From: Montifringilla adamsi
Taxonomy: Eukaryota; Chordata; Aves; Passeriformes; Passeridae
Assembly: GCA_017590115.1 (NCBI GenBank)
Contig: JAGGNK010006224.1
Span: forward strand, 91,592-155,591
Reading direction: 5' to 3'
DNA: 64,000 bases
The position numbers were made by a program, and so were the translations under genes. How positions within the stretch are numbered: position 1 is the stretch's first letter; each line of letters starts with the position of its first letter. Positions 26,097-37,660 of this stretch are shown here, piece after piece. Under the pieces are notes generated by a model. That model had not been told where the DNA came from. It saw only the letters and a program-made list of their open reading frames with translations, and did not search any database.

Positions 26097-29000
26097 TCCA
26101 GCATGGCACAGAGATGGTTCATCCTCTTAGTGCCACTGTGTAATTTTTTTTTAATCTTTCTGTTGATGTACTCTATTGAAAACTCTTCAGGACTTCTGTC
26201 TCCATCTAAGCTACTTGCATCTCTGCAAAATACTGATTTCAAATCTATCAAGAACTTATTTTGGTACCCATTTTTAGGAATGTTTAAATGTGTTGAATGG
26301 AATCCACTAAATGGAATATCACCATATCAAGCAAAACAGGTCTTTTTAAAGTCACTCTCCTGTGGTTGATGTACTTCTATTTATACTAGTTACTCTTCAT
26401 ACAATTGCCAGTGTGTTGGATGATGCTTTTAGCAACAAGGGAATTACATAGATGCAGGTATAAGAGATACTCTGCTTTTGACTTGAGCTTACAAGTGCAA
26501 GGTTAAACAGGCATTGTAGAGCTGTTATGTTTCTCTTGGGATTAGAGAACACTGTGTCCAGGGAGCCTGTGTCTTGCCAGTTCGTCAGACCCAGTTAGAC
26601 AAAATGACTTTGCTTTGTCCTTCCTTCTGAGCAGTAATTTTAATTTGCAGGATGGCTGAGGGGGCCTGCACCTCCACTGGAATAATACATATACAGAAAA
26701 GGATCAAAATTACTGAACCTTGTGATACACAGCCAGGAGGTGAGAGAAAGGGGAAAAAGCACTTTCTTTCCTGCCTCTTCCCTTGTATCCCCATCCAGCC
26801 AGCATGGTTGATCACTTGTCAGTGCTGGTGAGAGATGGTAAGTCACTGCCTGTATTCTGCAGTGCTGGCAGGGCAGTGTGCCTTTTTGAGAGAGAAAACT
26901 CCATTGAAGTAAGTGTGTGCTAAACAGGACAAAGTACTTAGCTATGTACAGCAGCTGGAAAGGCTGAGACCCACATTGGTGTAATGAGAGCAAAGCCCAA
27001 GCACTAGTTTGGGCAAAGGCTATCCTATGTTATTGAAAGAAATGTCAGTAAGAAATATAGCCACCTCATGTATTCATGGAGGAAACAAAAGCCATATGGC
27101 AATTTCTTCAGCATTCAAGATGAGGAAAGAGGAGTCACTGAAAGAGTCATATACAATCTAACCACCGGGGAGGAAAGTGTTGTTCCTTCTTCAGCTGATT
27201 GGTGTCCCTTGGAAACATCTGGTCTTCTTCCTGAGTTTCTTTGATGACAGCATAAATGGTGCTGCATAATGCACCTTTTCTGTAGCATTGTTTCTTGGGC
27301 CTCTGTTGTGGGAGTCACATTTTCCTTTTCTCTGCTTGTTGTGTTCTGATAATCTTATTTGTTCTCTCTGTGGTGTATCTGCTTCTGATGCTTTCTTATT
27401 TATCTCTGGATTTTTTTCTGGCTTTCTGATGGACTTACTGAGGAAGGATTGGTAATACTAATTGCATTTGCAAGGAAGATACTATCAATTCATAGTTTTT
27501 ACTTTTACAGTGATGGCTACATTTACTCAAGTAGCAGAGTCATTCTGGGTTTGCTCATACATTGTTGATTCACATAAAAAAATGGAAGGCCTAATTTCGA
27601 CATAGGGCCTGATGTTCTGTGTAATACAGTAATACAAAATTTATCTTGGTAATTACATTGTCCAGTTTGTGGTAGACATCTTGGACTTGCAAGTTCTATT
27701 GTTTAGAAATTGATGACTCATCTGGCATTGGCTGCTGGCATCCTTCTCACTTGGGTGCTGTTCAGGCTGTTCTGCTGTCCCCTGTTAATTTTCTGAGTGC
27801 TTCAGTCTGTTTCTGCTCTTTGTATGGTCCATCTGTACACATGGGGAAAGGACCTTTGTCTTTCACTACATTTTAATTGGGAATTCTCCATTTATATTTT
27901 AAAAATTCAAACCCAGGCTATGTTAAATCTAATTTTGGTGAATCCTGTTGAAGAGTTTGTCTTGAATCCTCGCTATGAGCTTTGTGCCTTGGAGTTTTTT
28001 CCCCAAGCCTTTTTCCAGCTGAAGTAAACTTTATTTTGCTATTAACCTCGCTGGGAGGAGGGGCAGCCATGACATTGTATTTCTTTATTTTGTGTTACAG
28101 CATATATGATTCTAGTTTTAAAAAGCATATTTCAGAATACAGATGAGTGTTACTGGTTGATGCCAATGTGTAATATGTCCCCTCCACCATTTTTGTTGTT
28201 TATTGTTATCTTAAACAGAGGCATTTGGAGATTTTTTTCTCCATCAAGTTCCTCAGCAGTTAAGATTGCTCAGAGAAGGTAAATAATTTAAAGACATGAA
28301 TTTCTAAAGGCAGTTAATATTTCACATTGTAGATTGATCTGACAGTAATGTGTTTATAAATGTTATGCTGAATGTTCCAATTTAATCAAATTTATTTTTT
28401 GGCTTGCATGTTTTTATTAGAATCACTGTGAAAAATGGTTATTGTCTGACTTACATTAAAGTTTCAGATTATGTTTTTGATGTCTCTTATTTGTTTTTCT
28501 TAAGAAAAGTTCAATGTCTTGAAGCATGCCACATGGAATGGTAGTAGAATTTGCTTTTCACATATCTATCCCTATGCTTTAATTTTGAATGCCCATGTAT
28601 TTTGTTTAATTTCTGCATTTGTATTTTTTATGTACATTTTGCATCTCAGTTGCTTTTTTGCAAAAGTTGAAATATATTCTGCAATATCTCTGCTGCTCTG
28701 CTTTTCAGTAGAGTGAAGGTGGTTGGTTGTCCTTCTGTATTTAATCACCTGTCTGAAAGCAGAGTAAGAAAACAAGAAGAGCATGCCTATTTGCATGCCT
28801 GTGTCATGTCAGGGACATAAGAGAGTTACTTCCTATCCCTGGGCATGGTGCTTAGTGTTATAGTCTAACCTTTAACATACAAGGCTAGTTTCTGCTCTGA
28901 TGTGCACAATAAATTGCCAATACATTGTGATGGATTTTTTTTTTAATTTATTTTTGTGGTAAAGAACAAAATACTGAATGTAATAAGTGTACCTGATAGT

Positions 29001-29390
29001 TAGGTATTAAGTCATGGCCTGTGTAATTTTATTGGAAGTTTATTACAGTGCAGGCACATTTAATGGTGAATGCATATCCCTGTATGTGAAATCACCACTG
29101 ATGTAATGCGAAGGGAAGGCTGTGATAAATCTGCCAGTGTAAAAGTAACAGGCACTCATATACTTTATATTATTACACGCAGCCTGTGTATTCAAAGCTG
29201 GGAAATTATCACCTCCTTTGCATTAGTAAAGATGTCAGTGACCAGGGATGTATCTGTGACAGGAAGGGCTCAGGAACCTTACCCTGGACTTATCTGTTTG
29301 CTCTTTAAGGCTCAAGTGGCTTACATAGGTGGGAATGGCCAAAAGCCATTGCCAGCACAAAGCCTGGTCCAGCTTGTGACAGGACGCCTC
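26097..29390. other. No gene recognised
   Basis: AT-rich; the last 150 bases or so may be retroviral interior upstream of the 29391 fragment, but this could not be matched to the other copy. Confidence 0.55.
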
Positions 29391-29599
29391 TTGTCGGAAC
29401 CCAGGATACCCCTCTGGGTGCCCTGGATGACATGTGCCCCTGGCAGTGGGCTGGGGAGTCCTGGCAGGAAGCCAAAGACACTTGGGATTTCGATCTTAAC
29501 CCATGGATCAAATTACCAACCTTGTATGAAGAATCACAAGTCACAGAAGTTTAAGTAGAGTAATAATGAATTAATCACTGGGTGAAAAATGGATTTCTG
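29391..29599 (+). pseudogene. Retroviral 3' internal fragment (family 1, copy 2)
   Basis: Matches the minus-strand fragment at 2161-2373, starting at the same point (ttgtcggaac) and ending at the equivalent stop codon (TAA, 29552-29554). It carries point differences from the other copy, and the viral gene of origin is not recognised. DNA to its left (29070-29390) does not match the other copy. A 162-codon + strand frame at 29070-29558 runs across this fragment in a different reading frame and is therefore not taken as a gene. Confidence 0.6.
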
Positions 29600-30010
29600 G
29601 TGATTTTACTATAGGGGGTCTGGGAGGCAAGATGGAGGGATCTGGATGCTGTCCTATTCTTCTTCCTTCTTCTTCCTAGCCTCCATCTTCTGCTAACGTG
29701 TGGTGATGTTGGCACATTTGGAGTGGTTTAGAATAGAAGTAGACAGTCTAAACAAAGGTGATAGATATTGGAAAATAATGATAAATAAAGTACATGTAGT
29801 TCATAGTATAAAACATTGACACCAGCCCAGGCGTGGGCAGAGCAGACCTCTGTGGGTCTGAGAAAAAATATTTTAGATAATAGACAATAAACAACCTTGT
29901 GAACCAGAGCCAACTTGGTTCTTCGACCATTGGGCTGGGAAAAAGGGACTCTTGGGGTCATCTTGGACGCAGGGAACGTGAGAATCTCTTTGCCAGGGAA
30001 AAGGCAGGAC
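29600..30010 (+). mobile_element. Endogenous retrovirus LTR, plus strand (family 1, copy 2)
   Basis: Same family as the LTR at 1770-2160 but in the opposite orientation. In the sense direction: a purine stretch (aagatggaggga, near 29630-29641), TATAAAA at 29807-29813 and the polyadenylation signal AATAAA at 29886-29891, with the same spacing as in the other copy. The 3' limit near 30010 is approximate; no second LTR of the family lies nearby. Confidence 0.75.
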
Positions 30011-31299
30011 AAGTAGCAGCAGCTATGTGGTGTGTCAGGACAGGTGAGGGCAGGTCAAGCAACCTGCTGAGTGCCTGAGGCCCTTGTGACATTGCCGCAA
30101 GGTTGTGAAGAGACACAAAACTTGACTAGAATTATTTGCATCAGCAAGTAATTTTGGCATTGACCAAATAAATTGCCTTTTAGCCTGTTCATTGTTTTGC
30201 CGGTGTATAGGGGTACCTATATATACCTGAGGTTTTCCTCTTGGACACTTGTCTCTGCTCCAGGATCTTTAGTTGGGGGAGCAAGAGAACTGTAATGGCA
30301 AAAGGCTCCTAGCTTGACATGAGGGGCAGCACTGGGGCAGCACAGTGAAAGCAACCCCCAAAGGTATTTTTGTTGCAAACCAAGAGAATTAGAGAAGCAA
30401 TCAGGTGTGCTGAGAAGGGATAAGGAAGAAGCAGGCTGTCCAGACTGTCGCTGTGAAACAGTTATAGGCTAGGGTAGCACCAAGGTCGGTCCAGGCATAG
30501 CAGAGTCAGGCTCTATGAGATTATAGAGCCCAGCACTAATGGCAGCCTTTCCAATCTAGCCTCCTTTTTAATGAAACTGTAAATGCCAAAATATTCTGTT
30601 CTTTTTCTCTTTTTTTTTCTTGTTGATACTTCTTAGGGTGCATATAGACTATGGTGAGCTTTAGGCAGAACAGGACAGAGAACCTGAGAAAAAAAGCAGA
30701 TACTGACCGGCACTGCTAGCCAAGGTAGTTCACAGCAGAGCCCAGATATGCAAGTAAAGCAAAATATACCTCTTTTTTAGAGTAGGTGGATTTGAGAGAT
30801 ATTGTAATTTAACCTCCGGATCTTCTCAGACTCTAGTCCGAGGTTATAGGAGAAAAGAATGTCTGGTAGTCAGAAAGGAAAGGCTGCCATGGAAAAAGAG
30901 CCTGAAGTGTGTGCAATAGGCAGAGAAAGCTCTTTGGTTCCTGGAACACACTGAGATTCATTAGTTTTTGAAGAACAGCTGAAAAATGTGATTTTGTTGG
31001 GGAGAGGTGGGGGTGCAGCTATAAGTGTGCATGCTTGCCATGCAGCTCAAAATTACAGCCCGTAAATAGATGTACATACTTAACCTCCTAGAAGGGCTAT
31101 AGCTTCCTGCTGTAGTACAATAAGAATAGTAATACTTACCATTTAGCTTGTGCTTTCTATTTTCAAAGCTGTGCCAGTGTTAGGTGTTATGAATAAAAAG
31201 TTATCTATTTTTGTTTAAGGTTACAGAGCTAAAACCGGTTAGACCAATTGCTGTTAAATTAGCTTCATGGTTAAGAGTTCTTCTTTAATTGCCCGTCAA
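30011..31299. other. No gene recognised; flank between LTR and promoter region
   Basis: No exon seen. A TATATATA-like box at about 30217-30225 occurs without other promoter features. Confidence 0.5.
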
Positions 31300-31866
31300 T
31301 GGTTGGTGATTTAGCCATTGTCCTCCTGATGCTTGCCCGGGAGCAACACCTGGACACGGCAGCATCAGGAAAATAGGAGTGGCCTGAGACCTCGTATGCA
31401 GATGAGAAATGCACTGCTCCAAATCTTCCCGTTTTCCAGGAAAACCCCTAAAAACAACGAGCCAATATAGAATTAGGGGACCTAGGTGATGTCTAAGGAT
31501 GGGCGCGAAGTCCAGTGCCTGCTTGAATCCTTTTTGCCTCTCACCCTGACCTGAAAGGATGTTCACTAAGGAGGGGACCCGAAGTGTTGGACAGGAAAGC
31601 AGGAATCTGCGAATCTCCCGTGAGGACGCAGTCCCCAGCTCTGCCTGCAGACCAGCGGACAAAGCTGCACCACCCTCCTCCTCTGTGCCACTCTTGGGGA
31701 CAGCGGCGGCATGGGCGCAACCCGTCGATTTCTCCCCACCTGAGCTGAATCTCTTTAATAAAGGCATTAAAAAGGAGAAAGATCTCCTGCCCATTTATTT
31801 CATTAGGTATTTCAATGTAAAGCGAGCGGGTGATTGTGAACAGGATATGGTGAGTTTTTCAATTTC

Positions 31867-31888
31867 GGGGGGGGGAAGGGGGGACGGG
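31867..31888 (+). promoter_or_regulatory. G-run tract, possible G-quadruplex
   Basis: Guanine runs of 9, 6 and 3 bases are separated by AA and AC at 31867-31888. The 9- and 6-base runs can each supply two G-triplets, so a four-stranded structure on the + strand is possible. It lies about 680 bp upstream of the coding start, inside the GC-rich block. Confidence 0.5.
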
Positions 31889-32441
31889 ACAGATGCTATT
31901 TTGCATGCTCCCCGGAATAAAAGGAGATTCAAACCCTTCTATTCTGGCAGCGGGGGCACGACATCTTTCAGGTTTCTTCCAGGAGCGACTCTCACAGGGG
32001 AGCCGATTTCTTCTCGGATCTGACCACCACAGCCCTCAGTAATTATAGCAGCGTCTGAATTCTGAGCTAAAAACAGAAGTGCAGCATGTGCCTATTCCCC
32101 ATGTGATTCAGAAAGCAGGAAATTGAAAGAGCCTGACTGAGAGGAGAGGGAGAGCAAACAATAGACACATCCAATATTTGTCTGAAACCTGCTACGCTTG
32201 GGACGCCGGAGCTGTCATCTGCCGGCGCCGATTCTGCGTGCAGCCTCAGCCGAGCCTGATTGGGCGTAGTGGCACCGAAGGCAAGGGAGGAGAGGCGGCT
32301 GGGCTCGCCGCACCGAAATGTAAACAGTGCGAAGCTAGAGGGAGCGCAGCACCTTCCTGCTCCGAGGAGCAGGCAGCTGGCTTCGGGCTGCCCCGGCTCC
32401 GGCAGGGACCTCCGGCAGCAGGTCTAGCTGTGTCCGGCTCG

Positions 32442-32513
32442 ATGAACAAAACCAGGCACTTCGGAGGATCTCCTGCCTGTGGATGTAAATAGGGGGTAAT
32501 CGGGATGAGCTAG
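32442..32513 (+). promoter_or_regulatory. Cluster of three short upstream ORFs before the RPS6KA2 start
   Basis: Three upstream ATGs lie within 130 nt of the coding start. The first (32442-32492) encodes 16 residues and a stop; an overlapping ATG directly followed by TAA (32483-32488) is a start-stop element in another frame; the third (32505-32513) encodes Met-Ser-stop. None overlaps the main start at 32571. If the transcript begins upstream of 32442, they would be expected to lower or condition translation of RSK3. The frame of the first uORF is open further 5' to 32178, so a longer version is possible. Confidence 0.5.
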
Positions 32514-32570
32514 CTTTCTCCGCCGGCGCCGCAGCTCCTTCGTGCTCCGCGCCGCAGCTGGGACAGGGCG

Positions 32571-32669
32571 ATGGACATGAACATGAAGAAGTTCACAGTG
32601 CGCCGCTTCTTCTCCGTCTATCTCCGCAAAAAGTCTCGGTCAAAGAGCTCGAGCCTAAGTAGATTTGAG
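32571..32669 (+). CDS. RPS6KA2: RPS6KA2 (RSK3) first coding exon, 33 codons, partial gene
   Basis: Seen: an ATG in a good Kozak context (G at -3, G at +4) opens a 33-codon frame that reads MDMNMKKF, then VRRFFSVYLR, then a basic, serine-rich stretch RSKSSSLSR and ends FE, directly followed by GTAAAA, a consensus splice donor, in phase 0. Known: this matches the N-terminus of the RSK3 isoform that starts MDLSMKKF in mammals; RSK3 is a cytosolic and nuclear serine/threonine kinase with two kinase domains, activated by ERK and PDK1 in the Ras-MAPK pathway. The exon holds only the isoform-specific N-terminal tail, before the first kinase domain, so no catalytic residues are expected here. In-frame methionines at codons 1, 3 and 5 leave the exact start open; codon 1 is chosen for its context and its match to the mammalian start. 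The remaining exons were not found to the right, consistent with the very long first intron of this gene in other vertebrates. The frame is intact and nothing suggests a pseudogene. Confidence 0.93.
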
Positions 32670-35600
32670 GTAAAATTCGCCTTAACTTTGTTAAATGTAG
32701 CAAATGCTGTTAGGTGCAGGTAGCGGAGGTACAAGATAATATCTGCATTTACTGATGTGATAAGTAGTTAAAGGTGCTCTTTCCCCAGAGATGGTGATAT
32801 TCTCACCTAATGTTCTTTGTTTCAGTGTAATTCAGTGTTTTTTCTCGGTAGAATTCAATATATTGCATAATATATGTAGTGTGTTGGCAAGAGTCCTTTT
32901 ATCAGTCCTGCAGGGGAGGAGGAACCTGGTTCAGGACATCATGAAGTTGTAGGAAATAATTACACATCCACTTAAATTAGCACAAATAACACCATAGTTT
33001 GAAATAGCCTCATATTTTAATCTCCCCCTGCACACGTACCATTCTTTCTTAGTGCTAGGTTTCAAAATTAATCATTTTGCTAGTGCCTTTCATATATATG
33101 TGGTATGTTAGGCAGGGATTCTCTTGATTACTTCTCCATAGGTTTTCATGTTTGCACATATTTTTTGCATTTATCTTCTGTCCCATACATCTCTCCTGGT
33201 ATTTTTAATTTACTTTGTTTTAGGAAAAGTTGTTCTTTAGGAGCTGTGAGGACAATGTCAAATTAAACCTTTCATGATTTAGCAGGGTGGGGAGATGAAG
33301 GCAGTTCAAATAGGAGGTATTAGCAAATTGGAATGTGTGAAGGGTTATAACCCGGATTTCTGCCTGCCTTCCTCAAACCACTGTTCTTCAGCCCTGTATT
33401 TGGAGCTGTGAATAGTCGGCAGGATGTGAGATCAGTTGAATAGATGTCAGTTATTTTCATGTTGTTCACTTTACCATTGCAGATGATCTGCAAACTCTGC
33501 ATTAATATAGAGGTAAATGGGGCCTGATTCCCTTCTGTCTCACATTTATTTTGTGCTGGTGTACTTCAATTGACCTCTGAGGAGTTACTCTAATTTGCAC
33601 TGGTACTCCCAGGAGGAGGATTAGTTTTATGCTGTGTGAATACATTTTGAAACATTATTACCTTAGTGTCCTATTTAAAACCCCAGGTAATTGTTTGAAC
33701 ATAAACATTTTCACGTATCATTTCTTAAACAGGGCATGCTGAAAAGCCAAGTTTTTCACCTGTGTGTTTTGTTGGTTTTTATTTTCTTTCCTAATTATTT
33801 AAAATCAACTTTCTTTATCATGTAAATTTTTATTTTCATCATCAAACAGACATGCTATGCATTTAAAATAAACTAATAACTCCCTCCTTGGAACAGTCAC
33901 ATCCCAGTAGGATTGAGGGGAGAGATGGGGATACCTTTCCTTTCCAGATTGTGTAGTCAGAATCACAGAGCTTAAGCTAGAATAAATGTTCCGTGTAACA
34001 CATTGTAAATTTTCTAAGCTCGTGCTCCAACAGAGACAAGTAGACCTGGAGTTACTTGAAGGAGTTCTGAGACAAATGAGTGTCTTCACAGGCCACCAGT
34101 GTCAGGATGGGATGGTAGGAGGGGAGTTGGTTTGGAGAGAGCAGAGCCCCACCAGACCTCTTAACTACTCATTTGACAGTGCCGTAGTCCGGGAGAAACA
34201 GATTCCACCATACTAATTATTTAACTTACTGGATAATCCAGTGTGAATGACCAGTACGACTCAGCACTTGTATCAGGCTAGACTCTTGCTTCACTTACAA
34301 AAAAAAGAAGACGAAGTCTTTGCAATCCCTTTGACCACCAGTGTTGAATTTATTGGACTTTCTCAATAACTATGAAATAGTTTTCCCTTATGTGAGTTGT
34401 ATGTTAATGATTTTTTTCTGATTTTAAATAATTTGCATCAAGAAGCAACCTGATACATATCTTGTCACACATGTAGCTTCAGAGCACTTCATCCACTTTC
34501 CTCCTTTCTTCTCTGGCTTGTCAGTAATGACCAACTTGATGCAAAGTGGCTCAATATTATAATGGAGTGGAGAATAGGGGCTGTTCCAGCTATAAAGAAA
34601 AAATTATTCATAAAATCTGTTCTGCTATTTAAGTGTGAAAATCATCAGAAATGTTACTTCTCTGGGCAGAGGGCGACGGCCAAACATGAACATCAAGTCT
34701 CCTCTGTGGTTCTCATCCCTGAGTATTTCCGTGTATAAATTTGTAATTGCAGGCTAACAAGTGCTTATCAGACAAACAGAAAGTGTGAGGAAGCCTGTTA
34801 GATGGTTTTTTAGAAGTGAGACTATTCTTCATCCTAGAGGGTAGATATTTTTAAAGATGCAGTAAAAAGATACAGGTTGTTACATCATGGAATGAGTAAA
34901 AGTAAAATAAAGAAATTTGGAAAAAACACATAGGGCATTGCTTTGCTAGTGTGCATTAGCTAATGTACCTGGCAGAAATTGTGTTGCACAATGTCATTTA
35001 AAATTTGGAGGGGAACTGTTTTTACTAGGTTGTGTGGGATTTTTGTTATGTTGTTCTTTTGGCAAGTTGGAAAGTAGGGTTGAAGGGCTTAAGGTAGATA
35101 CTCCTAGGCTCAAGGATTTAATATGCTTAAAATACCACTATTAGAGTAGATTCAAAAATAATACAGTATTAGTTATTAATATAATGATTAATTACTTTTT
35201 CTGCTGTGGTATTCTAGACTTCATATTCTCTTGTAATGACAGTGGTAGCTTATAGGGCCAGGATACAGCTGCAGAAAAGGACTTAGCAAATCACAGCATG
35301 TAACCTGACCTTTACTTGATTGTTTCAGATGCCAATGTCATTGCTATACCTGAAACAACAAGATGATCACCTTGTGTAAACAGCTGGGTTTCACACTTTA
35401 TCCTGCTAAAAGAAGCAGAGTGCACTCTGGTAAATGAGATGGTATTAAGGTTTAATTTCATCTTGCCTAAAATTCATGCCCTTTTTATTATTCTGGAAAA
35501 ATCTGGCTGGAATTTGAATTTATTTGGCTACAGTTTAGGGGTTTCAGTTTATATTATTTTTCAGTATGGACTGCATTGCCCTTCATTTAAAAGGTATCTA

Positions 35601-37308
35601 GTGATGTAATTTTATTGAATGTGCAGAGCAAAGTTTTGCCCTTCTGCATGCACAGAGTTCTGATTGAAGTCAGCTGAAGATCTAGCAAAGTCAATGGGAA
35701 CTGCACATGCGCATCTGAGAAAGGGCTTTGTTTATGGTTCTTGCTGAGTGTTGATGAACATGGATGTGAAACCATCAGGATAAACTACACGCAGTGGGGA
35801 TCTGCTGAAGACTTTGAGACCCGGTGGAATGCCTCTTATTGCAGTGAGCAATATCCTTGATTTATAAATCAAAATTTAAATATGCCATTGGAATAAGCTA
35901 GGAAATACCCAAGCTTATAAAGAATTTGATAATATTTATTCCAATGACGCAGGAGCGTATTTTTTTTTTCTTTTGCGAAAACAACCAATTAAAACATTGC
36001 CTTTTATTCTTTTTGGAGATGTTTCTGACTTTTGTGTTTCTGACATATTTTTAATTCATTATTCTTCTGCTTTAATTCTTCTAATTTGCTTTTAGTTTTA
36101 CTGGTAATGATGAATCCAAATTATGTTTAATCTATGTATGGGGCTTAGAGCCTAGCAGAGTTCTTGGAATTAATTCACAATTAATTTGGAGCCTGGTGTG
36201 CTTTGGCATGATCAGTTTCAGAGGCAGGATCTCCTATGGATGATTCAAGCATAGGTCCTCCTTTGGTTCCAGCACTGGCACGTAGGAAATGGAAGCGAGC
36301 CTATGCAGGCTTGAAAGTAGTAGTGTAGGACTGGCACTGGCTTTGTAATACTTGGTTATGAGAGATTTTTGGTTCTAATTTTAGGCTCTGATTCTGATTT
36401 CCTACAAGCTAAAGTTACAGCAGCCTTAGGAAAGAGCCCACAAAATGCTGAGCTAGACTGCTCCTTTTCCACAGTGGGCTGAAGCAACAACGCTTTGCTT
36501 GCAAACACTTGTGAATTCTTCTGCACTTGTATAAAGAGCAATTCTGTTCCTTATCAGCAGTATGTGCTTTATTATTTTTTATTATTTTCATAGTTACTCA
36601 CTTGGTAGAGGAATAGAGTTCTTCTGTCAAATGTTAGCCAGAATAAAGGCAAGTTAAAGAAAGGAGATGGGGATTATCAACCCAAGAACATCTCTACAAG
36701 GTGTAAGTCCTGAGGCAGCTTTAGTTTTCACTTTTTTCCCCCTGTGGTAATGATAATCTTTTTGATGTGTGTTCTTGCTACAGCAGAAGGTACCGACTCC
36801 GTTGTAGTGTCTGACTTCCCCCAGCTGCAGGCAAGACTTTTACGAGGAAATGCTGCAGTTCTTGTAGTCTTGCAAGGCTTGCTGGGGGGAAGGGAGGCAG
36901 GGAGGGGAAAGAGAGCAAGAGCAGGAGGAGCGTGTAGTCCCTCAGCTAGGTCACTTGAGGAGCCAGGAAACCCATTTTTCAGGCTCATATTGACAACTTG
37001 CTGTGTCATTACAGACGGTTCAGACCTTTATGCTTTGCATTTCCCATTTGAAAAAAGGAAAATTATGATAAATATTCAAGTCCTTTGTTACTATTCTACC
37101 TATTTACCTTGGGTTTGGGGGCAATACTCATATGTGTACACTTTAGTAATAAAGGAATTGCTCCAATTCCCCAGCTGCTTCTGACTTTATCCCAAATAAA
37201 AGTCTCATGTGCCTCTCTATGTACTCCTTCCAACAAGCATCAAATTAACTGCTGAGGTGCAGAAAGGGAAAATTAAGCAGGTAGATGTAGGGATAACTAA
37301 TACACAGG

Positions 37309-37660
37309 AAAATCACAGAAAATTGGGACTGGAAGGCATCTAAAAACCCTTGATTTGGACCCCTCTTCCTCCTTAGGGAGCATCAGCTATATCTGTACTC
37401 TTCCAGGAAAGACATTTTTCTAACCTCTTACTGAAAGCCTCCAGTGGTAAATGCCCATAACCTCTCTATGTGGTATATTTTGCATCATTATCCTTAGCAT
37501 CTGAGGGTTTTCCTAACATCTAACACAAGTTTCCTTAAGACAGTTCAAGCCTGTGTCTTGTTGTTCTCCCCACTGTAACTGTGAAAAGGAGTTTCCTTTT
37601 CTTTGCAGGATGATTTTTATGCATTTGGAAACTGTTCAGGTCCCTTTTCTCAGTCTTTTT
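37309..37660 (-). mobile_element. CR1 LINE 3' fragment, old copy, in intron 1
   Basis: Begins aatcacagaaaattgggactggaaggcatct, a diverged reverse-complement CR1 3' end, and continues with weakly conserved CR1 UTR text to about 37660 (for example the pieces corresponding to ...cctaacatctaac... and ...ctcagtctttttgg...). More divergent than the copies at 3858 and 20998, so probably an older insertion. Confidence 0.75.

Larger units (their letters stand above)
31300..32570 (+). promoter_or_regulatory. RPS6KA2: CpG-rich promoter region and 5' UTR of RPS6KA2
   Basis: Against an AT-rich background this stretch is GC-rich and holds many CpG dinucleotides, most densely from about 32195 to 32570, right up to the start codon. 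There is an inverted CCAAT box (ATTGG) at 32259-32263 and no convincing TATA box near the coding start, as is usual for CpG-island promoters. The transcription start cannot be placed from sequence; the 5' UTR probably lies within about 32180-32570. The left half (31300-31900) is less CpG-dense and includes a G-rich tract. The promoter role is inferred from position and composition. Confidence 0.75.

Noticed and set aside
29070..29558. 162-codon + strand open frame
   Set aside because: Its 3' half overlaps the retroviral fragment in a different frame from the one shared with the copy at 2161-2373, so it is a shadow frame.
30190..30290. TATATATA box as a promoter or LTR
   Set aside because: Isolated motif without polyadenylation signal, boundaries or repeat partner.
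1..31299. Neighbour gene upstream of RPS6KA2 (for example RNASET2, its neighbour in mammals)
   Set aside because: No frame shows the RNase T2 active-site motifs or any other recognisable gene; absence cannot be proved by eye for small exons.
32178..32492. 104-codon + strand open frame in the promoter block
   Set aside because: Lies in a CpG-rich 5' UTR where stop codons are rare; its end equals that of the 16-codon uORF. Kept only as a possible longer uORF.
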